The notes under the pieces: generated by a model
What the model was told of the DNA's origin: nothing
The model's input: the letters and a program-made list of their open reading frames with translations, nothing else
The model's database searches: none
From: Zonotrichia leucophrys gambelii
Lineage: Eukaryota > Chordata > Aves > Passeriformes > Passerellidae
Assembly: GCF_028769735.1 (NCBI RefSeq)
Contig: NC_088178.1
Span: forward strand, 25,937,357 to 26,001,356
Direction of reading: 5' to 3'
Length of the DNA stretch: 64,000 nt
Position numbers and translations under genes: made by a program
Shown here: positions 12,601 to 27,600 of the stretch, piece after piece
Layout: the number at the start of each line of letters is the position of its first letter
Position numbering within the stretch: the stretch's first letter is position 1

Positions 12601-15600
12601 AGTTCTATCCCGGGATTTTGGGAAGAGCAGCCTGGTTTTATGGAAGTGGCTGGCAGGAGCTGGCGGCACCCGATGAGCACTGGGAAATCCCACTGAGACA
12701 TCAGGACAGCAGGGGGAAAATGGTGGCATCCAAGGAGGGAGCAGGACAACATGGACCCTTCCTATTGTCCCTGGCTTTACCATCCTCACCCCACAGGTGA
12801 CCTCACCCAAAGGGGGGAAGTCTCCAGGACGTGGGGAGGAGAGCTGGGGAGGGCAGGGGATGTGTGGGGGGAGCCCCCCGGGCTCTGGAGCCCCCGTGCT
12901 CCCCAGCTCCCGAGGTCTGTCTGCATTAGGGGGCAGTGTGGGAACACGGAGCAGCCGGTGCTTTGTTTTGGTGCATCTCGGCGCCGAGCCGCTGATGCAT
13001 AGCTAACGCAGCGCCGACATTGATTTATGGTCAACTTTCCATTTCATCAGCGCGGGGTACAGGCACTCTGCCTGGGGACAGCAGCCATGCCTGGGGGGGC
13101 TGCTGACTCGGCCCCCCCCCGGTTGTTTAGTGGTGTAAAGGTGTGGCATTAATTGCTTTCAATTTTTTGTTTTCCTTCCCGTACTTCCCTGGCATCCCCC
13201 CATCCCTCTTGCGAGGGATCTGCACCCCGGCATCAATCCAGCTTTCAAAACAAAAGCAGGAACGCCTCTGATGACCTTTAGGAGGATGAGCAGAGGGTTT
13301 GTTTGCTCATCTCAACGGGACAAAGAGAGAGATTTAAATAAAAGCATCTTCCCATGCTGGCCGTCAACCCAGCCAACCTTTTGTCCAGAGCGCAGCTGAT
13401 GCTGTGCTGTTGGCTGGCACCATGAAATGCCCCAGCAACCCAGGAGTGCCATGGGCCTCTCCTCTCCCATCATTCTGGGAGATTCTGCAGGCTGCACTTC
13501 CCTTGGCCCCTGACCTGAAGGGCACTGCTGAGCCCCGGCACTGGGAAGGGAATCTCACTGCAAGGTAGTGGTTATGGATGGGGCTGCAGCCTGGAGATCT
13601 CCTTGATTCTCCCTTTCCTGGAGTACTCCTTCTCCTCCAAGCTCACTCACATGTGTTTGGGCTGCAGAGTCGCAGGAATGGTCCATATCAATGTTTTCCC
13701 TTTGCCTGTGGTGGACATCTTCACATGCAGGGCTGGGGGGGGTTCATGCATTGCAAAGTTTCTGCTACCTGAGCTTTGCTGGTGACTCATTCCTCAGCTC
13801 CCTGTGTGACTCCCCACCATGCCTGGACATGATCAGGCTCTCTAAATCCTCTCAAAAACTATCTGCCCACGCCATGCCTGCTACCCTTGGGGATATCCCT
13901 TGCAGGTCCCTGGTGCACAAGAGCAAGATGCTGAAAACCCCTGAGCCCTCTCCTGGCATGAGGATGGCACTGGCTGAGGTGGCACCACCTCCCTCACTCC
14001 CAGGGCTGGCATACAAAGGGTTGGGGAGAAGTCCTTTCTATCTTCTGTGACCTTTTTGTTTTGCCCTCTGAATTGAGGCACTTTAATCTCCTACAGATAG
14101 GAAATTACCCCCAAACTGTGACTGGCTCAATGCTGAGCCTCCAGCCCATCTCTGCAAGAGCTGCTCTCCAGCATCTCTGAAGCTGGAATGAGCCCCAGCA
14201 CCCGCAATAAATCAGACAGCCTTTCATGGAGGCGATGTTCAGACTGTGTTAAAAGGTGGGATTTTTCTTCTGCTTTCCATCCCGAGGGCTGGGAGGAGAA
14301 ACCAGATGTTGGAGGGCTTTCAGGAAAGGCAGGCTCTTGAGATGTCACATGTGAGCCATATGCACCAGCACCCTTCCTCTCTTCCCTCTAGCAGTGCTGG
14401 GGATGGGCAGCATAACCTGTCTTGGTGTTATTACATTGTCTGGGGTTTCAGGATCCACTTCTGCTTCTGAGCCATCCCCTACCCAAGTGGCTCCTGTGCC
14501 AGCTGCACGGGAGGCAGGGAGCTAAGATGGGCTGTTTGCTCCTGAATCAGACCCTCAGTGCAAAAGTGCTACAGGAGGGCAGAAAGGAAAGAAGGGGGGA
14601 CAGCTTGGAGGCTGTCAACAGGAAGAGTCGAGACGGCAGCACGAACAGTAAAAGTCTGGAGAGATGTGACTCCTCTCCCTCACCATTCCCACTCTGGGAA
14701 AGCCAACCCATCCTCTCGACGCCTTGCCCTACATTCCTGCCAGCTTTGCAGCCCTCGCAGCTCGGCGTGAAGCAGAAGCCCCAGAGGACAGTCAGCTTCA
14801 CCGCGGGGCGAGATCAGGACGTTTTGGAGAGACATTTGTTGGAAGCAGCAGCTTGGCACCGGGATTGCTGGCAGCAGCTCTGACCTGCGAGATCGCATCT
14901 CCGCCGTTGGCTTCACCCCCGGCCCCGAGCGCTGCTGCAAGGCTCGCCTGTTTTAGGGTTCCCCACCAGTATCAGATATTCTTACTTTGTCAGAAGCATG
15001 TTCAGGAAATGGGATCTCTCTTTCTCTCTCTCTCTCTCAAAAAAAAAAAAAAAGACAGGACCCTCCTTCCCCCTTCCCACACAAATGTAATCGCCGATAT
15101 CGGGCTCAGATATCGCCACAATAAATCACAAGCTCCTTATCGAGCTCGCCTGTCTACTGCCCGAGAAGTTCTCCCATATACAAATCACAAGCCCAGATTA
15201 AAAAAAGCCCAGCTTGCCAAAACAAATATTCCTTTCAACTCTTATCCCATTTTTTACACGAACAAGTGTTTCATCCTCAAGCAGGAGGGTTTTAAAGCAC
15301 CGAAAGCTTATGTTGCTGCAAACCAGTGCAGCTCACGCCGGGCAAAGAGATTCCTTGAGGAAAAACCCTCAAGGTTCAAGGTTTGAAAACTCCTTTTCTT
15401 TGTGCTTGTTGATATCCTGTCTGTCAGCACCACTCCAAACATGTTACCCCCTCCTCTGCCAGAGCTTGTTGTGGGATAAGGAAGGAGCGAGGGGACTTTG
15501 CTGGGTATTTGCTTACAAGGTGCCTCCACGGCATTCAGGGATTTGGCTGGAGCCCACTCCCGCCTGCAGCCGCAGCCAGGGTTTGTTAATGCATTCAGTG

Positions 15601-18600
15601 ATTGCATTTGGAAAAAATCAAGTGGTTAACCAGAGGAGGGGGAAAAAGTTTCAGGAATCAAAATCCAGAATGTTTTCAATTACACACGTCTGTTAGGACT
15701 GGAGAACAAATACAATCCCAACCCAAACACAAACCAAGCAGCTTTGGAAAAAAAACATTGGTTGTAAATACACAGTAACCTCTTCGAGCAAGAAAGGAAT
15801 TTGCTTTAAGGCCACAAAAGATAGAAAGCAAACGTGGAAGCACAGCAGAACACAAGTTATTCCTAGACAGGTCAGCTGTGCAGGCATGCTGCTTCCCTAG
15901 CATCCTCTTGGGGGAAAAAAAAAAACAACAAAACACAGGCAGGACAGCGCTGACACCCAGAGCAAAAGCAAACACGTGCGTGGTTGGAGGGGAGGGAGCA
16001 GCGGAAGGAGGCACAGCCTACCTGGAAGAACCCGGGCGGGATGGGGCCCCCGGGCATCCCGTCATTCGGGGGAATGTTTCCAAGCACGGGACTCGGGGCA
16101 GCAGCTGCGCTCTGCGGGGAACAAAACCAGGGCAAACATGGTCAGAGTTATGACAAAAGCACGTTAGAAATGCCACCTCTCCTGCCACATCCCACTGAGT
16201 CCATCTGCCTGGTGTCCCCGGAGCCCTGAGCAGGATGCTGGCAGCTGGAGGGACACCGGCCTCTGTGACTCACCCACCGAGGAGATGGCCACACAGAGCC
16301 TGGAGATGATTCTGGGGTTTGTTTATTCATTTACCCAGGCACCGAGTCTTGCTTATCTACCAAGTGTAATTTTAGGCAGAAGCTGATTGAAAGCTTTAAA
16401 ATGCTTCTCCTCCCACCTCCCCACCATGCTCGCTGGTTTAGCCCCGTCCTTTGAAAATTACGCTTCCCTGACCTCACCAGCATGCCAAGGCTTTATTAAT
16501 AATTTCCAAATTCATTGCATTCAACCTGTGGAGTCACATTCTCCCTCGTGCCTCCCTAGAATGAGCCACCAGCCCCAAAAAGGAGGGACAGGGACAGACA
16601 TGGGGTACCTGGACAACCCACTCATTCCTCTCAGCATCCCTATTTGCATTTATTCACTTCTGGGAAAGCACCAGCATAATGGGAAGCTCCTGCTCTGAAG
16701 GAAAATATAAGAAAAAGATCTTTCTCTAAAAGTCACTGCTGGTGACACATCCCTGTGAGATCAGGAGCAGTACCTGTGCCATCCAAGTGCATCCCATTTT
16801 GCCCAACACCAAGTGACCCCATTCCAGTTACAGGGCAGTTACAAAGGCACCCCAGTGGCGTTAATTGGATTTGGACCACTGAACTACTCCCTCCACCAAT
16901 TTTTATGAGGGATGTACCCACCTAAAACCATAGTGGAAAAACTTTCCACTGAGGAAATCCAATGAGGAGATAGGGTACATGTGAGCCTGCTCAGGCTTGG
17001 TTTCACCCAACAAACCCCCTGTCCCAACAGCAGTAGAGCCAACCCCGGCTCTGATGTAGCAACAACCACAAGATGTGAGCAAAGGGGAAGCCAGGCTGTC
17101 AGGGCAGCCTGCAAAATTAAGGATTATCACTAAGGACTAAGGATTGCCAAAATGGGATCCCCATGTTTGGTCGGCAATCCTGCTATTCCTGACCAGAAAG
17201 CCTTGCAGAGGCAGGGGAGCACCAGACTAATCATTGCCTGGTGCCTTCCCAGGGCATCCTTCGTGCCCCTCACCATCCTCTCCAGCAGGAGTTGGCGTGC
17301 AGGATGTGGGATGAAGGCCAGGACCACGCCAGATGAGGGGTTGGTTTTCCTACCCCAGCATCTCAGAGCTGCAAGTGTCACAGACAACAGTGGAGGCTGA
17401 TTCCCCAGTAAGAGCCTCCCTTCATGAAATAACCAATTCCCCCTGAGGCTACAGGGTCCTGTACCCCCAGGAACACCCCACGCCACGCTCCCTCCCCTGC
17501 CCCTGAACAAGGCATCCTGAACAGCCTTCCCCCCACCAGCAGCAAAGGCCAGATCTGAGTGTTTTTACAGTTAATAAAAAAAAAAAAAAGTCCTGGCAGG
17601 AAAAATAAGCCTGCCCATTCCAGGCTCTTTTTATACATCAGACGGCAGCAAAAATAGATGGGAGAGGGAGTGAACCCACTTCTCCCCCTCCCTCCATCCC
17701 CCCAAGTGGGTCAGCTATAAAAGTAAAACCAAATCTTAATCCAAGGCCATGAACATATTGCAGTTTCTCTGCAAAGCAGATGACGGTTCTTAATGCAAAA
17801 ATATATAAGACTGAGCCCCAAACTGCAGCGAGCCCATTTGGAATTTCCTTTATTAAACCCTCTATCACGCAAAACGCTTCTCTCCCAAGGCGGCAAGCGC
17901 TGCAATAAAGCTGCCAAGGTGATATTTTATGGTTTCAAGAGATTTCCAGCACACTATAATCCTTTGCTTGGGGAATCTCCCAAAGCGAAATGGATCCCAA
18001 AGTGGTGGGAAGTGAGGAGGAACATGGATTTGGGGATCTGGGGGGAAAAGGACGCTGCTCTTCTCCTCCCCTCTGCAACAGGGAGCAGAGGGAGAAGGGC
18101 AGAGGAGCCAAAGAAAACCTTGAAGCAAATGCCCATTTTTCCACAAAACCACAGAGTATTTTTCCGTGTTAAACACCCTGAAACCTCACCTATGCCTTCG
18201 CGGCGTAAACGGGGATTTAAAGTTCCTCGCACATGTGGCGCTTGGCAGAACTTGGTAATTAAAAACCCGCAAGTACCCTGAGCATATTGTAGGATGAGAG
18301 CCAAATTGGTCAGCCCTTGATGAATGATTTACAAGGCTGCGAAGTGACATTTTATTTCTTTTTTTATTCCCCTCCCCATCACCGCTGCTAAGGTAAACAC
18401 TGAGGCACCTTTAGCCCTGGTGAAGCGATGGGAGCGCAGCTGTGGCTGGAGCAGCTCTGTAAAACACTTGGGCATGCCAGAAATGAAAGAAAAAAAGGCA
18501 AAAAAAGACAGCAGGAACAACTTTTCCAAACCTTAAGGGTGAGCACCCAAACCCTAAGGGTCAGTGCACAAACCCAAGGGCTTTCCAGCACCCATTTCCA

Positions 18601-21600
18601 GGGCTTTTTTGGCCACACAGCTCCTCCCACATGGTTTATTTTCAACATTTTGTTCCAGAATCTCTTTTTAGGGACTCTTGGTTGCAGTTTGCTTTCCAAA
18701 GCTCTTTCCTTAGGTGAACATCTAAAACCCACCGAACCTCCCTGGTGAAGGTACAGACAATGAGCAGTTGCCATGGAAGCTGGCAGAAAATGGGCATGGA
18801 ACTGCTGTGCCACCACATCCAAGCTGGAACTGAACTAGATGCACATCAGCCACACAAAGGTCACCATTGGCACGTGACACCCTGAATTTCCTTCCACTGA
18901 AACACACGGAAACCACTGCCAGAAATGAGCCAGGACTTCTCTGGCAATGCTGGCACGCCAGCTTATTTGCCTTTTGTAAGATGGCAAATTTTCCCCATGT
19001 TGGAAATCAATATATATATGCATTCCTGGGGCGCACATGCATAGCTATATACACAAACACACATATGTATTTTTAATTCCCTGCCACACACGTCGGTATT
19101 TTTCCCTCTTTTTTTTGGTGGAAGCCAGTGGAATGATGACAATCTGGATCACCGTGTTTCGCTTCCAAAGCGAAGCTCTCAGTTAACACACCGGCCTGGT
19201 ACGCCAGCAGATGCCGTCTAAGCCTTTAAATCGCACACTAATTGCACTAATTGAGCTAACAGTCTCTGTTTCGTCTCCCTACCCTGAGTCAACCAGCATC
19301 TTCTGGTACTGCTGTAGAGATCCAAGCTGTTGACTGTAGTGTTATTTTGTCAGCCATTAAACGATTCATCAGAGTCATTAATTGATTTATTACCGCTGCC
19401 TGCGAGTATAGCTTTGCAAATAAAGAAGGATGGAGGTCAGGAGGCAATGGAAATCGGACAAAACAGCACAGCCAGGAGCTGGGCACTTGAATTATCGATA
19501 GGAGCCCACTTGCACAGGACCACTGGCATCAGGTTATGGAAAACAGGGAAAAAAAAGAGAAGATGTGCTGTCTGGCTGTGCTACAAAGCTGGTTAGGGTC
19601 TTCAGCTACAATCTACGCAGGATGTAAAAGGGCTATTAAAACCATCTTGTTTTCTTAACCTAATCCTCCAGGAGAAACCAGGTTATTCAGCTGTATTAAC
19701 TGAGCTGAAGAGCAGCAGGCAAGAAGCAGCGGCGTGGCTGCCCCACAGCCGCTGGCGCATCCCCACCACACTGATGTCACCCCAATCTGCTTTCCCAGGC
19801 CGGGAGCACGGCTCACCTCCGCTGTCCCCCAGCCCTGGGAGGAGCTGCGGTCCAGTGCTTTTATTTATTTACTTTCTTTACAGCAGGGCTGAGGTCTGTG
19901 CTGGGCGGGAGGGTTTGCAGCGCGCAGGGTGCGGCGAGCCGTTTCCTGCCCCCCGCCCTGCGCACTAGGCCTCAGCGCGGCCGGGAGGCACCAACGAGGG
20001 CCCGGCGGGCTTTGGGGGCTCAGTTATGAAACCAGAGCAGGTGGGGTGAAATCACCCTCACTGCCAGAACGTGTCTGCCCCCAGCTCCTAGGTAACTGGG
20101 TAATAAAAGGCAGCACCCTACGAGAGGGGGTCTGGGAAGCCAAGGAGCTTTCTGGATGTGTTGTCCAAGGGATTCTCCCTCCTCATCTCCCCCAATTTAT
20201 GAACCTTGAAGAGCAGCCTGAAGGTGGGCTAAGGCACTGCACCCCTTCCTGCAAGACTCTCAGTGTCACCATTATGACAGCCAAGCCCCAGCTCACCACC
20301 ACCCAAACCTGCCATGCTTCACCAACACCAGCAGTGGTTCCTATGAACCATCTATGAAAAACAGGTTCCAAATGGTGGTAGTAACTCTGCCATTGAATGC
20401 AAACTGGTGTCCCCACCACACACTCCAGGCGAGCAGCTTGCCCCAGCATCCCATGCTGGCTTTCATCAAACACTTACTTTTAATAAAAATAACATGCCCA
20501 GAGTGGTGCAAGGGAGAAGAAAGGATGCTCCACTTGTGAGAAGCACCACCAACACTGGCTGCTTGTCCAGGCACTGCCCACATCAACCCAGCAGTGAGAT
20601 GGGGAAAGCAAAAGTATCTTCATGGCACAGACCTAAAACCAAACTAAGGATAGCTGGGTATTTCCTTTTTGAGCTCTAGCTGTTTTTGCCCTCTCTCCTC
20701 CCCAGAAGAGTGGACCAGAGGATTTTGGCTGCATCTCACACCTTGCAGCCACTGTGGGAGCAGCACAAGGCTTGAGGGCAGCTGCCTCTGGTAGGAGCAC
20801 GCGGGGGTGCTCAGGCCATGTTGGTGATCTGGTATCTATCTGTCTCCTTTGATTTTATTTTTTTGCCTAGAGCACAGGCTTTGGAGCCTAAAGAAGAAAC
20901 CAGCGTGCGGGTCAGGACTTAAGCAGGCTGCGTAAACAGGTAATACGGAATTTAATTGGACTCCAGTTAAGCCTTTTCATCTCGTTAAAGCTGCCTTCAT
21001 CTTATATAGCCAGGTTTTAAATTTAATAATAGAACCCTCCCACACCTCAGAGTAACCCGATTAACGCCAGGGAGGACGACACGCCGCCCGCTTCCTCTGG
21101 ACCCAACCCTCAGATCCTGTCCCCATCAGTCCCCTCCACAGGGACTGTGTTCTATCAACGTGCACCAAAATAAATACAACACCAGCCTGCTGCAGGTTCT
21201 GAGAGTGAGACTGCCAGCCCACGTGCCAGCAGCGGGCACCCACTGTGGCACCCACCTCAACACCGTGGTGCCTGCAGAGCCTCTCAGGTGGGCTCAGCAT
21301 TTTTGGGACACACCAGTTAGGGTATGCCAGAGTCCATCCTGCTTTCTCCACCTGGCTGGATGCTCCAGAAGACAAAACAAACCAGCTTTGGTTTATTTTA
21401 GGGTAAGAGAATGCTGGGTTGAAGTTTTGTGTATTCCCAAGATATTAAAAAAAACCCAAAACAGATTAAATGGGGCTCATAGCAGTATCACCAAACCACC
21501 CAAAAGCCATCGCTGTGCTCCCATAGGACACCACGCTGTGCACACAAGTTCAGCTTAATTATACTTCTACAACAGCACAAGCTTTTTGTGCTTATTTTAA

Positions 21601-24600
21601 ATCTATCACCTGTGAGCTGCCTGGCACACAAAGCTCCAGCACACACCCTGGTCAGCAGCAGCCACGCTCGGCAACTTTTCCCCTCTCCTTTATGGAGAAA
21701 GAAACAACCCCAGCCCCATATTTTCCTTGAGCCTTAAAAAAAACCCCCAACCATTAAAATAAAAAGGCACAACAGTTGAATGGTGTTTCAAGCTAATACG
21801 GGGTTTTTTTGTTGGTTTTCTTTTCCCCCTCCCTTGTAAAGGATAATCTGAGACAGCAGCTCCGGCCACGAAACAATAGGATTTTAATCTCTTAAGTCGG
21901 CGTCCCCCTTATCCCCGGGAAGGAAACCCCTTCAGTCATTTACAAGTTTGTAAATAAGGCTCTTGGTAGCATCTCGCGGACATCTGCTCCGCCAGCCCGC
22001 CAGCGTTCCTGCTAACATTTACAAACATCCTTCCACAAACACCCAGCGCGCTCTGCTGAGCTGGCTTTCTCTAAATATATCCCAAGGAAATAACTTGGCA
22101 GGGCTGCAAAAATTTCACAGCGACCGAATTAAAGGGGGGGTGGAGAGCAGGGGAGGGGGGATAAGCTCGGGAGGCGTAAAACAGAATAAATGCAATTAGG
22201 TTTTGCACACGCGTGTGCACGGGGAGGTTTACAAAGGGAAACTTGTGGGAAGTGAGGCTGGGCTTGCTGGAAGTGCTTCTCCTGACTCAGGAAGGGCTTT
22301 GCAACACTTCAGGGCTTCACACCATGTGGATGGGTGTACAGATTCACCCCAATCCTGGTATTTAGGGATGCTTTGCCATGGAGTGGGCCCTATCCCTGGC
22401 CTGGAGTGAAGCTAATGGTCCCACTGCCAGCATCTTCCCTGCACAAGATCCAAGTCCAGCTACACCTCAGAACCAGTGTATGAGAACCAGTGTATGGGCC
22501 CTCCCCACTGCCAAACAGCTTAAATGGGTCCCATGCAATTAGCACCCTGGAAAATGCTGTAAATACACAGGTATTAATTACTATCAATTCTCCTCTAATA
22601 ATTCCAGCAACAGACAGGCCAGGCTCTTTTCCAGCAATCAATACCATCCATTTCAGGGTCTACCTGCCAAAAAAGTTATATAAAATAATTATATAAAATT
22701 TTCATTAGATAATGCAATTGCTTAGGACTATTAATCTACTGCTCATCTATCAGTGTGGGAAGCTCAGCTCTGTGAGGGACACCCAGCAGCTCCTTGCACC
22801 AACAACCTGCATTCCCTTCTTCACTCAGTGGTTCCACCCAAAGGTGCTCCTGATGTACCCACACAAGATTTTATGGAAAGCTCACAGATTAATTTCAGAT
22901 TTTAAAAAACATCACAATCCTTAAAACCAAAAGGGAAGTATTCCCAGCAAGTACAGCTGCCAGGAGAGGTAATTTCCTGGAGTTTGCTACAAAGTTGTGA
23001 TGGTTTGAAGTTCCACAGTTCTTCACTCCCAGTGATGTCCCTTGCTCCATGCTGCAGTTTCTGAGGTGTGACTATGTGGGATTGCACGGCTGGATGCTCA
23101 GTGCCATGTGCACCAGCTCACCCTCCATCCTTCCCTTAAGCATCACAGCTAAAATCAAGTCCTTTCTGTTACCAGCCTTTAAAAAGGCTGGATTAAGGAA
23201 AATACTGCCTACCCTCTCAAAAACTAGTAATGATGTGGTGATGAGGTGCAGGGGAGGCTGCTGGTGTTGGCAGCTGGACTTCTGCTTCCCAGTGCCTGCT
23301 GCTCTCTGCTCCTCTGCCTTCCTCCAGATTGAAACTGCCACGTGCATTTTGGAAGGGGTTGTAAGAAAAGCTAGATTTAAATTGGTAATCCAATTCAAGA
23401 AGGGAAAATAATAATAACTCGTGACTTTAGAAAAATGCCACACCACTGCACCACGTGCATTTGAAGAAAACTAGTTTTAACTTGTCCAAAGGATTTACTG
23501 ACAACTAACGAGGATATTGCCAATCCCAGTGGCAAAACATCCCAAAGGCATCCAGAGCCTGGCAGCAATTTCCCCATTAAAGATGGGTGCAGAATACAAA
23601 TATATTTTTCAATTTTTTTTTTTTAGTTTTTGCCACCTTGTGTTTCAGCCAGTTGATCTCATAATTTGCTCTTTGCAATCAAAAATGACACAAAACAAGC
23701 TGTGAGTTTGCATGGGGAGTCAGTGATGTCTGGTAACTAAACCTCATCCGAATCCAGGGAAGAGGGTGAGACCCCCTTTCCCTTCAACTGCCTTTGCAGT
23801 GCAGCAGGAAACACCGTGACCTCCCAGGAAAAACATCCTTTTCCATTGTCTGGGCAGCTGGATGCTGTGGGATGGAGCACTGACACCCCAGCACAGCATC
23901 CAGCACTTCCCACCCCCAATCCAACCACAGAAGACCAGGCCCTGGCTTCACCCCACGGGAAAACATCCCAGTTTTCTCCATCCTCTCCCGCCGCAGGGAA
24001 AGAGAGGAGAGAATTAATGCAAATACTCCCATTCTTGTCGTGCACTTGAATGCCAAAATATCCCATTTGCTTAAGCCTATTTTACTGCGAGCAGCTGCCC
24101 CGGCATTATTCCCCGACACCAAAGGCAAAAGGGCAAAAAGAAGTTGGTCTGGAGCAGGTGAACACCATCTGCCTGTCCCTGACAAGGAGCTCGTGGCCAC
24201 CATCTTCGTTTGCTCACACAAAGCCAGCCTGAGCCCTGCAAGAGGTGACGGCGGCGCTGCCCCAGCAGTGCCGAAACCTTTCGTGGGTTCTGTGCACCCA
24301 CGGAGGCAGCCAAGCATCCAGCCCCGCTCACACTGGCCCCTGATGGATTTGCCTGCTGATCTGTGAAGTTTTACCACAGCCAGCCCTTAAAAAAAGAAAT
24401 AATTTTAAAAACAAGAAAAAAAAAAAAGGAAAAAAATTCCTTTCCCTAACAAAGCGGCAGGTTAACAAAAAAGAAATCAGTGTTGGCTCTGTTGATGTTT
24501 GATGGTGCGTTATGGTGCCTTCTCTGCACAGTATCTTCCATGAAAAATGCTGTTGAAGGAGTGGAAATGCTTTAAATTGAGGTGGAGGTGGCAGCTGAAC

Positions 24601-27600
24601 TTAACCCAGGGCTGTGACTGGCTGCACGGGGACAAAGTCCGGCACATCCTATAAACCTGGCGAGGAGGATGGGAGGATGGCAGTGGACTTTGCACGGGAG
24701 CAGCCAGACCTGGGGCAGCCCTTCAGAGACCTGAATCCACTGGGATGGATGGACTCAGAGTACATCTGAGCACTGCTGTGCTCACTAACAATGATGCCTG
24801 TGGGCTTTTGTCCTTGTCACTACCCAAGTAAAACCCATCCTAAAGGACCTGGGAGCACTGCCATGACTAACCAACCCTCCATGTTTCTGCACCCTTGATT
24901 CATCCCAAAAAGCCAGTAAAGGGTTTAGACATCCTTCATGAGGCTGCAGTTGTACTCCAAGAGCCAATCCAGTTCTCAAGGAGCCATTGCTGGGACAGCA
25001 ACACTGGAGCACCATGAGGAAAGCTGCTGGCAAACCCCAATCCCATGCAAGATGGGTTTTGTGACTGAGTGATGATGGAGAAAAGCCATCATGCCTCGAT
25101 TGGCGTGATTCCCACGATTTCCAGGGTGATGACTGAAAAATGGTGAAAATATTCTGCCCTCCATGCAGACCTTGTCACTGACATCCTGCCTTAGGAAAGG
25201 AGCCACGAAACATCTTGCATCCTGGCATCCCTGCAGTGTTTTGCTGCGCAGCAATGGAGCTGTGGTGCCTCCTGGATCCCTGCAGTGTTTCCCTGCCCAG
25301 TTTGGAGCTGCAGAACACCACCCTGCATCCCCACATCCCACAGCAGTGGGGGTGACCCTCCCCAAGCAGCGCATGGACACCAACAAGGTCACAACACACA
25401 CAACTTCCCAAGGGCTGCGTCCTGGGCTCATCCATCCCTGGGCAGCACGGACTCAGCACCACTGATACTCTTTCCAGGCAAGCTGAAAGCTTGAGCAAGC
25501 AGCTCAGGTTGGAAATCAAGCACCAGGCAAGGTGCAGGATGTGGGTGTGAGGCGGTGGCAGGAGGAAAATCCCAATCCCAGTTTTCCTCAGCACCTGCCA
25601 GCCCAGCATCCCATCCCAGGCCCCGGCAGCACCGAGACCCAGCTGTGCCTCCAGGGGCACAGACAAACCCAGAGCAGCGCTAATCGTCCCCAGAAATCAT
25701 CTCTGTGCATCTGCCAGGGGTCAGAGATGAGGATTTTTGGGGAGGGGGGATTGCAGCAACTTTCCCCTCCTCTCCACTCATCTAATCCCCCAGGCTAATC
25801 CCTTCCAGCCATATGGAGCCCTCACATCCCAAACCTGCTCCAAGGCTGCCCCTTCGCACCCTCTGCTCCCCTGGGGGTAATGCCTTGGACCTCAAAAGTG
25901 CTGTATGGGTGGGGAAAGGGTGTGATTCCCCCTCCAGACCCCTGAGGGATCCCCAGCCACTCTACACACACGGTTTCTCAAGAAAATTCACATTGAAACA
26001 CTCAAAATCCAGGCAAGCACAGCCCCATGTCTGGTGCTCCCTCCCCCTTTTCAACAGCAGGGTTTATTGCAGTTATTTGTAGGTGCTGCCCCCCAAAAAT
26101 AGTGTTTCCCAGGTTTGATAATTGCTCAAGGCATATCAAAATTAATAGAGCAGCTAGAGCAAAGGACAGGAGGAGTAAATCTGACGTAAGCCACTGTGTA
26201 ATTCAGCGTTGTTCCCAAGAACTGGTGGCTTTCTCCACTGCCAAAAAAAGCCAGGGGCTAAGCTAGCTTGGAGGGGGTGCAGATCTCCCCTGGCAGGCTG
26301 GGATTTCTTGGGAGGGGGAGGGTGAACAGGAAGAGGCATTTTAACCATTTCAGCATGTTCTGGAGGAGGAGAGGCACACATCCATGGGATAAGAGGGAAT
26401 TCACCACACCACCTCCCTTCCTGCTCCACTGCCTATCTCCTGCCTTAACCTGGGCATTGGGAACACCGCTCCAAAGTGGCCTCATGTTTTATTTACCTTA
26501 ACACCAGCTCCCTGCATTGCTTTGGTGTTGCTGGCACTGGTGATCCAGGCACAGCTGAGCAGCAGGACTTCCCCATGGAAAAGTCCTCCTGGGGTTGCAC
26601 AACTGACAAGGTACACATTGGGATAGGGGAGGATTTCTGATAAAAACACAGGTTTAAAAAAAAAAATCACTGTTTTTCTGCACAGAGCGGTTTTGTTAGA
26701 TGCAACTCCAAACCACATCGCCCTTAAAGCTTGCAAAACATTAATTATTTCTCTTCTACGAGCAGCTCTCCCTGTCAAAACACAGTGGTTAATACAAACC
26801 CCCCATTTATGAACTGGGAGCTTTTTGAAGCCAGCTCTGGAGGGACCCTATAAAACCAGCGTGCAAACCCCTGCCCCCTGACCCAGCAATAAACTGGTAC
26901 GTGAGGCAGGAAAACTTAAAGTCTGGAGAGCAAGGGGGAAAAAAAAAAGGAAAAAAAAAAAAAAAGAGCCCCAGGCTTTGAGACAGCAGAGAGGGGGAGG
27001 GAGCGATGTGAGAGAGCTGAGCATCACTGCAAGGTCTTGTTTAGACTGGCAGTGCTGGGAAACACCTGGCCACAGAGGCAGAGAGTGGAGTTCAGGGGAT
27101 GGACCGGGATGGGGAGTGCAGGCAGCACAGGCACGGTGGTCATGGCCACAAATTGCTGGTGGAGACTTCCTGATAGGCTTTTTCTCTTTTGTCTTATATC
27201 CACCATTTGATAACCATAGGAGAGAACAGCTCCTTTGCTCCTCACAGTCAGAGCTGCTCTTGCAACATCCTGACACAAACCCAGGCATGACACTGGTGGC
27301 ACAGCCCTGCCAGCACCCTCCTCTCCATAGTGACATTCCTACCAGGATGCTGACCATCCTCAGAACCCAAAACTGAGCATCCCAAAAGCCTTCCAGCTCT
27401 GAGAGCTGCTGCAGCCTCACCTCCCTGAGAGCAAAACCCCCTAAACCCCACAGGGAGCTACAGGCAGACCCCGAGCTCCCCAAAAAGCAGAGGATATCCC
27501 ACAGTATTCCAGTAAATTTTCCTAGGTCTTTGTAAAGACTGGAGAGAACCCCCCTATGCCTGCCCGCCCTGCAGATTCCCAAGCACTGCTGCAGCTCCAG

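Larger units (their letters stand above)
8283..16021 (-). other. SSBP3: SSBP3 intron 5 (7.7 kb)
   Basis: No gene was found. Notable contents are A-rich tracts at 8.67-9.22 kb, an AT-rich homeodomain-motif-rich segment at about 9370-9640, a GGCAA pentanucleotide array at 12161-12250, another AT-rich stretch at about 11610-11960 and a CT-plus-A tract at 15015-15053. The open frames do not resemble known proteins. Confidence 0.6.

Noticed and set aside
18530..18590. CCCTAAGGGT pairs resembling telomeric repeats
   Set aside because: Only two imperfect units, not TTAGGG arrays; probably chance.
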